This document shows, piece by piece, positions 24,495 to 32,068 of a DNA stretch of 37,146 nt (the first letter of the stretch is position 1; the number at the start of each line of letters is the position of its first letter). The stretch is taken from contig PEVX01000017.1 of NCBI GenBank assembly GCA_002780285.1, positions 1 through 37,146 of the forward strand, in the 5' to 3' direction. A program made the translations under genes and the position numbers. The DNA comes from Candidatus Pacearchaeota archaeon CG06_land_8_20_14_3_00_35_12. Its GTDB lineage: Archaea; Nanobdellota; Nanobdellia; Pacearchaeales; PEVX01. The notes below the pieces were generated by a model. That model was not told where the DNA came from, searched no databases, and worked only from the letters and a program-made list of their open reading frames with translations.

Positions 24495-25280
24495 ATGGTT
24501 AAAATACTTGTTTTATCAAAAGGAAAAAATGCAAATGAACTCTCTTTTATAATCAAAGGAGCAACAAATCATTATGTAAACTCTCTGAGAAGAAGCATCT
24601 TAGAAATTCCAATTCTTGCAATAGATATTGTTGAATTTTTGAAAAATGATTCAGCACTTTATGATGAAGTTATTGCACACAGGCTCGGGCTTGTTCCTCT
24701 GAAAACGGATAAAAGTTTTACTTTGCCAGAAGAATGTAATTGTGATGGTAAAGGATGTATTAAATGCAATGCTGCATTGAAACTTTCTGCAAAAGGCCCA
24801 GGCACAGTTTTTTCAAAAGATCTAAAATCAAAAGCTGTTGAAATAGTATATGATGATATCCCAATTGTCTTGCTTGAAAAAGGGCAGGAACTTGAACTAA
24901 TCGCCACAGCCAGAGTTGGAAAAGCAATTGAACATGCAAAATTTTCTCCAGGTCTTGCCTGGTTCAGAGCATATCCCATAATTGAACTAAATAAAAATAA
25001 AATTTGTGATGAATGCATTCCAAATCTCCCCGAAAATATCTTAGATTTTGAAGATAAAAAAATTCTTTTAGAAGAACTTTCAAAAATCAAACTTTGCAAA
25101 AATTGTTCTGAATTATTGAAAAAAGGAAAAGAAATTACTCTTTCACCAAGCGAAACAGATTTCATTTTCACGATAGAGAGCTGGGGGCAGATTCCTGCAA
25201 AAGAAATTTTCATTGAAGCATGCAAAGTTCTTGAAGAAAACTTAGAACTTACTTCAAAAGAACTCGAAAAAGCAAAATAA
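24495..25280 (+). CDS. rpoD: RNA polymerase subunit D (Rpo3) with cysteine-rich insert domain
   Basis: NHYVNSLRRSILEIPILAIDIVEFLKNDSALYDEVIAHRLGLVPL; eight Cys in CNCDGKGCIKC, CDEC and CKNC. Confidence 0.95.
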   Translation: MVKILVLSKGKNANELSFIIKGATNHYVNSLRRSILEIPILAIDIVEFLKNDSALYDEVIAHRLGLVPLKTDKSFTLPEECNCDGKGCIKCNAALKLSAKGPGTVFSKDLKSKAVEIVYDDIPIVLLEKGQELELIATARVGKAIEHAKFSPGLAWFRAYPIIELNKNKICDECIPNLPENILDFEDKKILLEELSKIKLCKNCSELLKKGKEITLSPSETDFIFTIESWGQIPAKEIFIEACKVLEENLELTSKELEKAK

Positions 25281-25325
25281 GTTTGAAAGATTTATAAATA
25301 ACTTAAAAGCTTTTTATGATTGTTT

Positions 25326-25409
25326 GCGGGAGTGCCGGAGTGGCCAAACGGGCTAGCTTAAGGAGCTAGTAGCTTAGTGCTTACACAGGTTCGAATCCTG
25401 TCTCCCGCA
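25326..25409 (+). tRNA. tRNA-Leu (apparent anticodon AAG)
   Basis: GCGGGAG/CTCCCGC acceptor, D arm CCG/CGG, anticodon stem CTAGC/GCTAG with loop TTAAGGA, long variable arm, T arm ACAGG-TTCGAAT-CCTGT, A73. Confidence 0.92.
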
Positions 25410-25443
25410 TTTACTATCAAACATTAAAAAACAACGGAGAAAA

Positions 25444-25809
25444 ATGATAAACAAAACAAGGATGAGCAGAAGAATAGAGATGAAAACAGATCCTAAACTG
25501 AGAAATCTCATAATTTTGCTTAAAAAACAGAAAAAAGCATTTTGGCTACGTATAGCTCAGCTTCTAGCAAGGCCAAAAAGCAAAACTGCAGAAGTAAATT
25601 TTGAAAAATTAAACAAAATGACCTCAGCAAATGAAACAGTAATTGTTCCAGGAAAACTTTTAGGAACCGGCAAATTAGAACACCCTCTTACAATCGCAGT
25701 GTTTAGTGTTTCAAACAAGGCGAAAAATGAAAAAAATGCTAAACTAATCAGCATTGAACAACTTTTAAAAAATAATCTCCAAGGGAAAAACATTAAAATT
25801 ATAATTTAA
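25444..25809 (+). CDS. rpl18e: Ribosomal protein L18e
   Basis: DPKLRNLIILLKKQKKAFWLRIAQLLARPKSKTAEVNFEKLNKM...VIVPGKLLGTGKLEHPLTIAVFSVS. Confidence 0.93.
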   Translation: MINKTRMSRRIEMKTDPKLRNLIILLKKQKKAFWLRIAQLLARPKSKTAEVNFEKLNKMTSANETVIVPGKLLGTGKLEHPLTIAVFSVSNKAKNEKNAKLISIEQLLKNNLQGKNIKIII

Positions 25810-25810
25810 C

Positions 25811-26218
25811 ATGGCAGAACAAATAGTTATTGATGCAGAGAATGGAACAATTGGAAGAATTGCCGCCTTTGCTGCAAAGCAGGCTCTCCAAGGAAATAAA
25901 ATTGCAATTGTCAATTGTAATGATGCAGTTATTTCAGGCAAAGAAAAATTTACTCTTGCAGAATACAATAAGAAATTTGCCCGTGGTAAAAGAAGACAGG
26001 TAGGTCCTTATTATACGAGAACCCCTTCAGGAATAATGAGGAGAACAGTTAGAGGAATGATTCCATACAAGCAGTATCGAGGAGAAAATGCATTCAAAAA
26101 TATAAGATGTTATGATGTAGTTCCTCAAGAATTTCAGTCTTCAAAAAAAATACAAATAAAATCAACAGTAATACAATCCTTAAGCCTAAAAAGGCTTTGC
26201 GAATTGATTGGAAAATGA
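25811..26218 (+). CDS. rpl13: Ribosomal protein L13
   Basis: VIDAENGTIGRIAAFAAKQALQGNKIAIVNCNDAVISG...GPYYTRTPSGIMRRTVRGMIPYK. Confidence 0.95.
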   Translation: MAEQIVIDAENGTIGRIAAFAAKQALQGNKIAIVNCNDAVISGKEKFTLAEYNKKFARGKRRQVGPYYTRTPSGIMRRTVRGMIPYKQYRGENAFKNIRCYDVVPQEFQSSKKIQIKSTVIQSLSLKRLCELIGK

Positions 26219-26652
26219 CTAAACAAAAAATCACAAAAATAGAAAGCAAAAACCTTGTTGTTTCAGGCAAAAGAAAAACAGCAATTGCAAAAGCAACAAT
26301 TAAACCAGGAACAGGAAAAATCTTGATAAATCATAGGCCCATTGCAGTCTTAGGATATTTCAAATATCTTTCAATTCAAGAACCTCTGAAAATCGCAGAA
26401 GATATTTTAAAAGAAAAATCCAACACCTATGATATTAACGTGATTGTTACTGGTGGAGGCGTTCAGAGCCAAACAGAAGCTTCAAGACTCGCAATTGCCC
26501 GAGCTCTCGTACAAGTAACAGGCAACGAAGAGCTTAAAAAAGCCTTTTTACATTATGATAGATCATTGCTCGTTGCCGATGTTCGAAGAAAAGAACAAAC
26601 AAAGCCAAATGATTCAAGGGCAAGAGCCTCAAGACAAAAATCCTACAGATAA
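26215..26652 (+). CDS. rps9: Ribosomal protein S9 (start revised from track 26197)
   Basis: ATG at 26215 overlaps the L13 stop; VVSGKRKTAIAKATIKPGTGKILIN...GGGVQSQTEASRLAIARAL...ADVRRKEQTKPNDSRARASRQKSYR. Confidence 0.94.
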   Translation: MTKQKITKIESKNLVVSGKRKTAIAKATIKPGTGKILINHRPIAVLGYFKYLSIQEPLKIAEDILKEKSNTYDINVIVTGGGVQSQTEASRLAIARALVQVTGNEELKKAFLHYDRSLLVADVRRKEQTKPNDSRARASRQKSYR

Positions 26653-26655
26653 AAA

Positions 26656-26853
26656 ATGATAATTCCAGTTAGATGTTTTACATGCGGAAAACCCATAGCT
26701 CAGCTCTGGGAAAAATTCAAAGAAAGAGTTAAGAAAGGAGAAGATCCTGCAAAAGTTCTTGATGAATTGGGTTTGAAAAGATATTGCTGCCGTGCAGTAT
26801 TTTTAGGACACGTAGATTTGTTAGGAATGGTTTCAAAATTCAAGAAATTCTAA
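26656..26853 (+). CDS. rpoN: RNA polymerase subunit N (Rpo10)
   Basis: [21 protein letters not shown]...[22 protein letters not shown] zinc-binding CxxC...CC. Confidence 0.96.
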   Translation: MIIPVRCFTCGKPIAQLWEKFKERVKKGEDPAKVLDELGLKRYCCRAVFLGHVDLLGMVSKFKKF

Positions 26854-26873
26854 TCCTGCTTAAAATAATAAGC

Positions 26874-26984
26874 GAAGACAGCTTTTATGTTTCCCTTCTT
26901 TCGAAAGTACCACATAAAACGCAAACAGCTTAACTTCTCTGATCTGACGGGAAGAGGTGTTTCCTGTTTACATTGACCGTCTTC
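26874..26984 (+). ncRNA. Candidate structured ncRNA between rpoN and tRNA-Leu
   Basis: Complementary ends GAAGAC (26874-26879) / GTCTTC (26979-26984); hairpin TTTTATGT (26883-26890) / ACATAAAA (26912-26919) enclosing CTTTCGAAAG; hairpin GACGG (26946-26950) / CCGTC (26977-26981). Strand is assumed. Confidence 0.35.
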
Positions 26985-27034
26985 AAAAATTTCAAACTAT
27001 GAAGGTTTTTAAATCTTATTCTTATTAAGAAATT

Positions 27035-27102
27035 CATAAGAAACTTTGGTTTCCAGAAGAAATCAAAAGATTTCTTATGTCCCGAAAACATTATGGTTTT
27101 CG
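27035..27102 (+). other. Hairpin-rich leader upstream of intron-containing tRNA-Leu
   Basis: CATAAGAAA (27035-27043)/TTTCTTATG (27071-27079); GGTTTC/GAAATC nested; alternative GAAATC-AAAA-GATTTC; CGAAAAC (27083-27089)/GTTTTCG (27096-27102); promoter-like GGTTTTTAAATC just upstream. Confidence 0.45.
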
Positions 27103-27112
27103 CGATTATTAT

Positions 27113-27242
27113 GCGGGGATGCCGGAGCGGTCAAACGGGCTAGCCTCAAGAGAGCCTTCTTTAGAGAAGAAGCCTCGGGAAGAAAAATCCTAAGAAAGCT
27201 AGTAGCTTAGTGCTTTCGCAGGTTCGAATCCTGTTCCCCGCA
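27113..27242 (+). tRNA. tRNA-Leu (anticodon CAA) with intron, ~46 nt at 27151-27196 if spliced at 37/38
   Basis: GCGGGGA/TCCCCGC acceptor; anticodon stem CTAGC...GCTAG interrupted after CTCAAG; removing 46 nt leaves an 84-nt tRNA parallel to the other tRNA-Leu. Confidence 0.9.
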
Positions 27243-27264
27243 CTTCAAAAATAATAATGATAAA

Positions 27265-27780
27265 ATGAAACAAAGTAAAAGCCAGCAGATAAAAAATAAA
27301 GCTCGAAGAAGTTTGGGCATGAAAATGAATCAAAAATACGGGAATTATGTAGTTGATACCAGTGCAATTATCAACCAATTTTTAAGAAAATTAATTCATA
27401 AAGGGCTTCAGGGAAAAATAATGATTCCAAATGCTGTTATGGCAGAGTTGGAGAATCTTGCAAATAGAGGAAATGAGGCAGGCTTCAGAGGCTTGGATGA
27501 AGTTTCAAACCTTCATCAATTGAAAAAAACCCATAACTTTATAATCTTCTTTGAAGGTCTTCGCCCAACCGAACACCAAATCAAATTTGCAAAATCAGGA
27601 GAAATTGATGCGTTGATAAGAGAAATTGCAATTAAAAATCATGCAGCTCTAATTACTGCAGATTTAGTTCAAGCAAAAACCTCCCAAGCATACAATATCC
27701 CTGTTCTTTTTATGAAGCCGCGCCCGATTCAAGAAAAAAAGAAAAAATTCTTCTTTTTCAAATTTAAAAAAAGAAACTGA
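27265..27780 (+). CDS. Stand-alone PIN-domain protein (resembles the PIN domain of archaeal PIN-ATPase proteins, no ATPase domain)
   Basis: YVVDTSAIINQFL...VMAELENLANRGNEAGFRGLDEV...SGEIDALIREIAIKNHAALITADLVQAKTSQAYNIPVLFM; acidic PIN residues present. Confidence 0.85.
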   Translation: MKQSKSQQIKNKARRSLGMKMNQKYGNYVVDTSAIINQFLRKLIHKGLQGKIMIPNAVMAELENLANRGNEAGFRGLDEVSNLHQLKKTHNFIIFFEGLRPTEHQIKFAKSGEIDALIREIAIKNHAALITADLVQAKTSQAYNIPVLFMKPRPIQEKKKKFFFFKFKKRN

Positions 27781-27789
27781 TTTTAAAAA

Positions 27790-28686
27790 ATGACTGTAAA
27801 TGCCTCTCCAGAGTATATAGCTGCTGAAAAAGAGTATCTTTTTGCAAGAACAAATGAAGAAAAGATAGCTTGCCTTGAAAAAATGATTTCTTTTGTGCCA
27901 GGGCATAAGGGCGCTGAGAATTTAAGGGCAAATTTAAGGGCAAGAATTGCAAAATTAAAAAAAATTCAGGAGGAAAAAAGAAAAAAGAAGAGTGGTGGTT
28001 CTAGGGGGGTAAAACGTTCTGGAGATGCACAAATTACAATCATTGGATTTACAAATATTGGAAGAAGTTCTTTGCTTGCTGCATTGACAAATGCAACTCC
28101 AAAAATTGCAGAGTTTGAATATACTACGCTGCATCCAGAAATAGGAACCTTCGAATATGAGGGTTGCAAGATTCAAATGATAGAGCTTCCAGCGCTAACA
28201 GGAGATCTAGAAAGAGACTCTGAAAATCTTTCTATTGCAAGAACTTCAGATCTTATTTTAATCTTGGTTATTTCTAATGAAGATATTGACAGGATTTTTG
28301 AAGAGCTCAAACGAGTGAAGATTTCAACCCCAAGATTTGTTATTGCAAACAAATCAGACATTTATGCAAAAGCAACAAGGGCAGACTTGTTTATTTCCGT
28401 GAAAACCGGGCAAAATATAGAAAGATTAAAAAAAGAAATTTTTGAGAGATTGAATATTTTAAGAATTTATACAAAAGAGCCCGGGAAAAAACCGAGCGAA
28501 AGACCTCTCGTTTTGAAAAAAAGGGCAAATATTAAAACATTGGCAAAACATATAAGAGAAGATTTTGTAGATAGATTTGATTTTGCTTTAATATGGGGAC
28601 CAAGCGCAAAATTTCCAGGGCAAAAATTTGGCATAGATCATGAATTAAAAGATAGAGATGCTGTTGAAATTCATCTTAAAAAGTAA
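27790..28686 (+). CDS. DRG/Obg-family GTPase-like protein with C-terminal TGS domain
   Basis: ITIIGFTNIGRSSLLAALTNATPKIAEFEYTTLHPEIGTFEYEGCKIQMIELPAL...NKSD; TGS-like VEIHLKK end. Confidence 0.85.
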   Translation: MTVNASPEYIAAEKEYLFARTNEEKIACLEKMISFVPGHKGAENLRANLRARIAKLKKIQEEKRKKKSGGSRGVKRSGDAQITIIGFTNIGRSSLLAALTNATPKIAEFEYTTLHPEIGTFEYEGCKIQMIELPALTGDLERDSENLSIARTSDLILILVISNEDIDRIFEELKRVKISTPRFVIANKSDIYAKATRADLFISVKTGQNIERLKKEIFERLNILRIYTKEPGKKPSERPLVLKKRANIKTLAKHIREDFVDRFDFALIWGPSAKFPGQKFGIDHELKDRDAVEIHLKK

Positions 28687-28690
28687 TTGT

Positions 28691-28767
28691 GGGCCTGTAG
28701 CTCAGCCTGGAATCAGAGCAGAGGCATCCTAAGCCTAAGGTCACAGGTTCAAATCCTGTCAGGCCCG
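28691..28767 (+). tRNA. tRNA-Arg (anticodon CCT)
   Basis: GGGCCTG/CAGGCCC acceptor, D stem GCTC/GAGC, anticodon loop ATCCTAA, T arm ACAGG-TTCAAAT-CCTGT, G73. Confidence 0.92.
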
Positions 28768-28820
28768 CTTTTTAATTTCTACAGAAAGTTTATTAAAACA
28801 ACTAAATTTCACTTTTCCAA

Positions 28821-28892
28821 GCGCTGGTGGTCCAATGGCTAAGACTTCAGCCTTCCAAGCTGATTATCCGGGTTCGAATCCCGGCCGGCGCA
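28821..28892 (+). tRNA. tRNA-Gly (anticodon TCC)
   Basis: GCGCTGG/CCGGCGC acceptor with one G-U, anticodon stem TCAGC/GCTGA, loop CTTCCAA, T arm with TTCGAAT, A73. Confidence 0.93.
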
Positions 28893-28948
28893 TTTTTTTG
28901 TTTTTTCGTTGCGAAAAAGTATTTAAATGACTAAAAGTTGCTTTTTTT

Positions 28949-29890
28949 ATGACTCCTGAAGAAATCAATAAATCGCCAAAAACAATGAATTTTGAAAATC
29001 AGAAAGCTATTAGAAAATATCAAATAACTCTTATAATTACCTTATGCATAGTTGCTCTTTCTTTAGCATATTTAGTTTATTTTCATGCTAAAACAGGCGA
29101 CATAATGTACAAAGATGTTAGCCTAACAGGTGGAGCAGTTTTCACTGTTTATACAGATAAACAAGTAGATAATCAGCAGCTTGAAGATGCAATAAGACAA
29201 TCTCTCCCCTCATTAGGAGAAAAAGATATTCTCATTAGAAGGATAACTGAAATCCAAACAGGCAAGCAACTCGCAATTTCTTTAGAAGCTAAAATTCAGA
29301 CAGAGGATGATGTAATCAAATTAAAACAGACATTAAGTGGTTTTCTTGGTTTTGAAATAAATGATGTTAATTCAAGTGCAGAATTTACAGGCTCTGCTCT
29401 TGGAAGCTCATTTTATAAGGAAATTTTGAATGCCTCTCTTCTTGCATTTATTTTTATGGCTATTGTTGTGTTTATACAATTTAAAAGTTTTATTCCAAGC
29501 TTTGCAGTGATTTTATGCGCTTTTACAGATATCGCAATTACCTTAGCAATTGTAAACATGATAGGTTTGCCGCTCTCAATTGGAGGGGTTTCAGCATTCC
29601 TCATGCTAATAGGTTACAGTGTTGATACAGATATCCTTTTGAATACACGGCTTTTAAAAAGACGAGAACCTGGAATCGAAGAGAGACATAAGAGTTCAAT
29701 AAAAACAGGGCTTACCGAAACTATCACATCTATCGCGTGTGTTTTAATAGGATATTTCATAGTTAGCTCTCCTATTTTAAAAGAAATTTTCCTTGTCCTT
29801 TCAATAGGTCTTTTTGTTGACTTATTTGGAACATGGCTTCAAAACTCTTCAATACTCAGATTATATTGCTATAAAAAGAACATAAACTAA
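28949..29890 (+). CDS. secF: Protein translocase subunit SecF
   Basis: DVSLTGGAVFTVYT and GYSVDTDILLNTRLLKRREPG motifs; six-TM layout. Confidence 0.92.
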   Translation: MTPEEINKSPKTMNFENQKAIRKYQITLIITLCIVALSLAYLVYFHAKTGDIMYKDVSLTGGAVFTVYTDKQVDNQQLEDAIRQSLPSLGEKDILIRRITEIQTGKQLAISLEAKIQTEDDVIKLKQTLSGFLGFEINDVNSSAEFTGSALGSSFYKEILNASLLAFIFMAIVVFIQFKSFIPSFAVILCAFTDIAITLAIVNMIGLPLSIGGVSAFLMLIGYSVDTDILLNTRLLKRREPGIEERHKSSIKTGLTETITSIACVLIGYFIVSSPILKEIFLVLSIGLFVDLFGTWLQNSSILRLYCYKKNIN

Positions 29891-29891
29891 A

Positions 29892-31616
29892 ATGGCAAAA
29901 ATAACTTTCAAAATATGGCTTTTAATCATTTTCCTAATAGCATTTACTCTTGCAATTAATCCTTCTGGATTTTTTAAACAAGGAGTTCTTGTAAAGGATA
30001 TTGATCAAAATTCTTCAGCTTCTTTGTCAGGGCTTATGAAAGGAGAAATAATCACAGAAGTGAATGGAGAGAAAATCAAAAATATTGATGATTATAATTC
30101 AGCAATCAATAAACTTACAATAGCTGATGCTCAATTTATAATCAAAACAAGTGATAAAACTTTCATTTATAATGGCACAACTCTCGATTTCTCTTTAACG
30201 AATAAAACCGTTTCTTTTATAACAGGAAAAGCATATGAATCGGGATTAAGAGAAGGGATGAATGTTTCTTCAATAAATGGAGAGATTTTAAATGAAACAA
30301 ACTTTCAAGAAATTGAAAATAATGTAGAGTCAAAAATAAAGATAATCCTTAAAACTGAGAAAAATGAATATATTTTCCTCATATCAAAAAATCCAGGAAT
30401 TGTTGTTTCAAGCATTCCAAAAACAAACATTCGGACTGGACTTGACTTGCAGGGCGGTTCTCGTGCTTTAGTAAAACCAGAGGTTCCTCTAAGTGTCAAA
30501 GAATTAAATGATTTAGTTTCTGTAATTAATAACAGACTTAATGTTTATGGAATTACTGATATGAAGACAAGAGTAGTTTCTGATTTAAGCAAAAATAATT
30601 ATATTTTAATAGAGCTTGCAGGAGCAACTCCTTCTGAATTAAGAGATCTTGTAAGCAAACAGGGAAAATTCGAAGCAAAAATTGGGAATGAAACTGTTTT
30701 TATCGGAGGAAAAAATGATATTACCTTTGTTTGCAGAGGAGACGCTTCTTGCTCTGGAATTAGGGAATGTTATGCTACAAAAGAAGGATATTACTGTAAA
30801 TTTCTATTTGAAATCAGGTTATCAGAGGCAGCAGCCAAAAAACAAGCAGATGCTACTGCTAATTTAACAGAAAATGTTTCTTCTTCTGGCGAATCCTATC
30901 TGAGTGAACAGCTGGATTTATTCCTTGATGATAAAATTTATGATTCCTTGAATATAGCCTCTGATCTCAAGGGACAAGTTGCAACTCAAATTTCAATTAG
31001 TGGGCCAGGTGTTGGAGCTACGCAAAAAGAAGCATATGATAATGCGCAATTAAATATGAAAAAACTTCAAACAGTTTTAATTACCGGAAGCCTTCCATAT
31101 AAATTAGAAATTGTAAAGCTTGATAGTATTTCTCCTGCTCTTGGAAAAGAATTTGTGAATAATATCTTTTTTGTAATAATCGCTGCATGGATTGGAGTTT
31201 TTGTTGTTCTTTTCGTAAGGTACAGAAAATTTGCCCCTGTTTTGCTTGTAATGTTCATCTTAACAACTGAAATTTATCTTACTGTTGGAATGGCTGCATT
31301 CATTAAATGGAATCTTGATTTAGCAAGCATTGCAGGAATTATCGCAGCTATTGGAACAGGCGTAGATGATCAAGTAGTTATAATTGATGAAGGAAAGATA
31401 GGAAAAACCTACAGCTGGAAAGAACGCATTAAACGTTCTTTTGGAATAATTCTTGGAGCATGGGCAACAGTTTTTGTTGCAATGCTGCCTCTGGGATGGG
31501 CTGGAGCAGGACTATTCAAGGGTTTTGCCATAACAACAATTCTTGGAATAAGCGTTGGTGTTTTTGTAACTCGCCCAGCATTTTCTGATTTGTTAGAAAT
31601 GATTACAAAAGAATAA
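29892..31616 (+). CDS. secD: Protein translocase subunit SecD with two PDZ-like repeats in the N-terminal region
   Basis: TGLDLQGGSRALVKPE, INNRLNVYGITDMKTRVV, SGPGVGATQKEAYDNAQ, IAAIGTGVDDQVVIIDEGK; PDZ-like GVLVKDIDQNSSASLSGLMKGEIITEVNGEKIKNIDDYNSAINKL after TM1. Confidence 0.92.
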   Translation: MAKITFKIWLLIIFLIAFTLAINPSGFFKQGVLVKDIDQNSSASLSGLMKGEIITEVNGEKIKNIDDYNSAINKLTIADAQFIIKTSDKTFIYNGTTLDFSLTNKTVSFITGKAYESGLREGMNVSSINGEILNETNFQEIENNVESKIKIILKTEKNEYIFLISKNPGIVVSSIPKTNIRTGLDLQGGSRALVKPEVPLSVKELNDLVSVINNRLNVYGITDMKTRVVSDLSKNNYILIELAGATPSELRDLVSKQGKFEAKIGNETVFIGGKNDITFVCRGDASCSGIRECYATKEGYYCKFLFEIRLSEAAAKKQADATANLTENVSSSGESYLSEQLDLFLDDKIYDSLNIASDLKGQVATQISISGPGVGATQKEAYDNAQLNMKKLQTVLITGSLPYKLEIVKLDSISPALGKEFVNNIFFVIIAAWIGVFVVLFVRYRKFAPVLLVMFILTTEIYLTVGMAAFIKWNLDLASIAGIIAAIGTGVDDQVVIIDEGKIGKTYSWKERIKRSFGIILGAWATVFVAMLPLGWAGAGLFKGFAITTILGISVGVFVTRPAFSDLLEMITKE

Positions 31617-31623
31617 ATATAAA

Positions 31624-32067
31624 ATGTTACCTAAATGGCATTTTTTAGCAGCTCTCATATTGTCTATTATGCTTTGGCCAATTTTCAAACTTGGGGTTTT
31701 TGCCATAATCTTCATTGCAGTTTTTATTGATATTGATCACTATCTCACCTATGTTTTTTGGAAAAAAGATTTTAACCTTACTAATGCATATCATTTTTAC
31801 ATTAAAAGAGGAGCAACATATAGAAAAACTGGAAAAATAGATAAAAAATATTCTTTATGTATTTTTCATACAATTGAATTTTTATTATTATTTTCAATTT
31901 TAGCATTAATATTTAAATTTTTTCAAATATTATTTATTGGTTATGCTCTTCATTTTTTTCAGGATTTATTTAGTGAATTTTTTTGTTTTTTTAATGGTGG
32001 CAGAAAAAGTGTGAGAAAACTTTCATTGATTGGATATGTTTATCAATTAAGAAAAGGTACATTATAG
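31624..32067 (+). CDS. Small integral membrane protein with His/Asp motifs (possible membrane-bound metal-dependent hydrolase)
   Basis: AVFIDIDHYLTYVFW, IFHTIEFLLLF, GYALHFFQDLFSEF; family assignment tentative. Confidence 0.45.
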   Translation: MLPKWHFLAALILSIMLWPIFKLGVFAIIFIAVFIDIDHYLTYVFWKKDFNLTNAYHFYIKRGATYRKTGKIDKKYSLCIFHTIEFLLLFSILALIFKFFQILFIGYALHFFQDLFSEFFCFFNGGRKSVRKLSLIGYVYQLRKGTL

Positions 32068-32068
32068 C

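Noticed and set aside
24659-25225. 188-aa minus-strand ORF
   Set aside because: Antisense to rpoD; serine/phenylalanine-rich composition typical of antisense frames.
30905-30916. GAACAGCTGG inside secD as another iteron
   Set aside because: Only a partial match (lost palindrome) in a coding context; likely chance.
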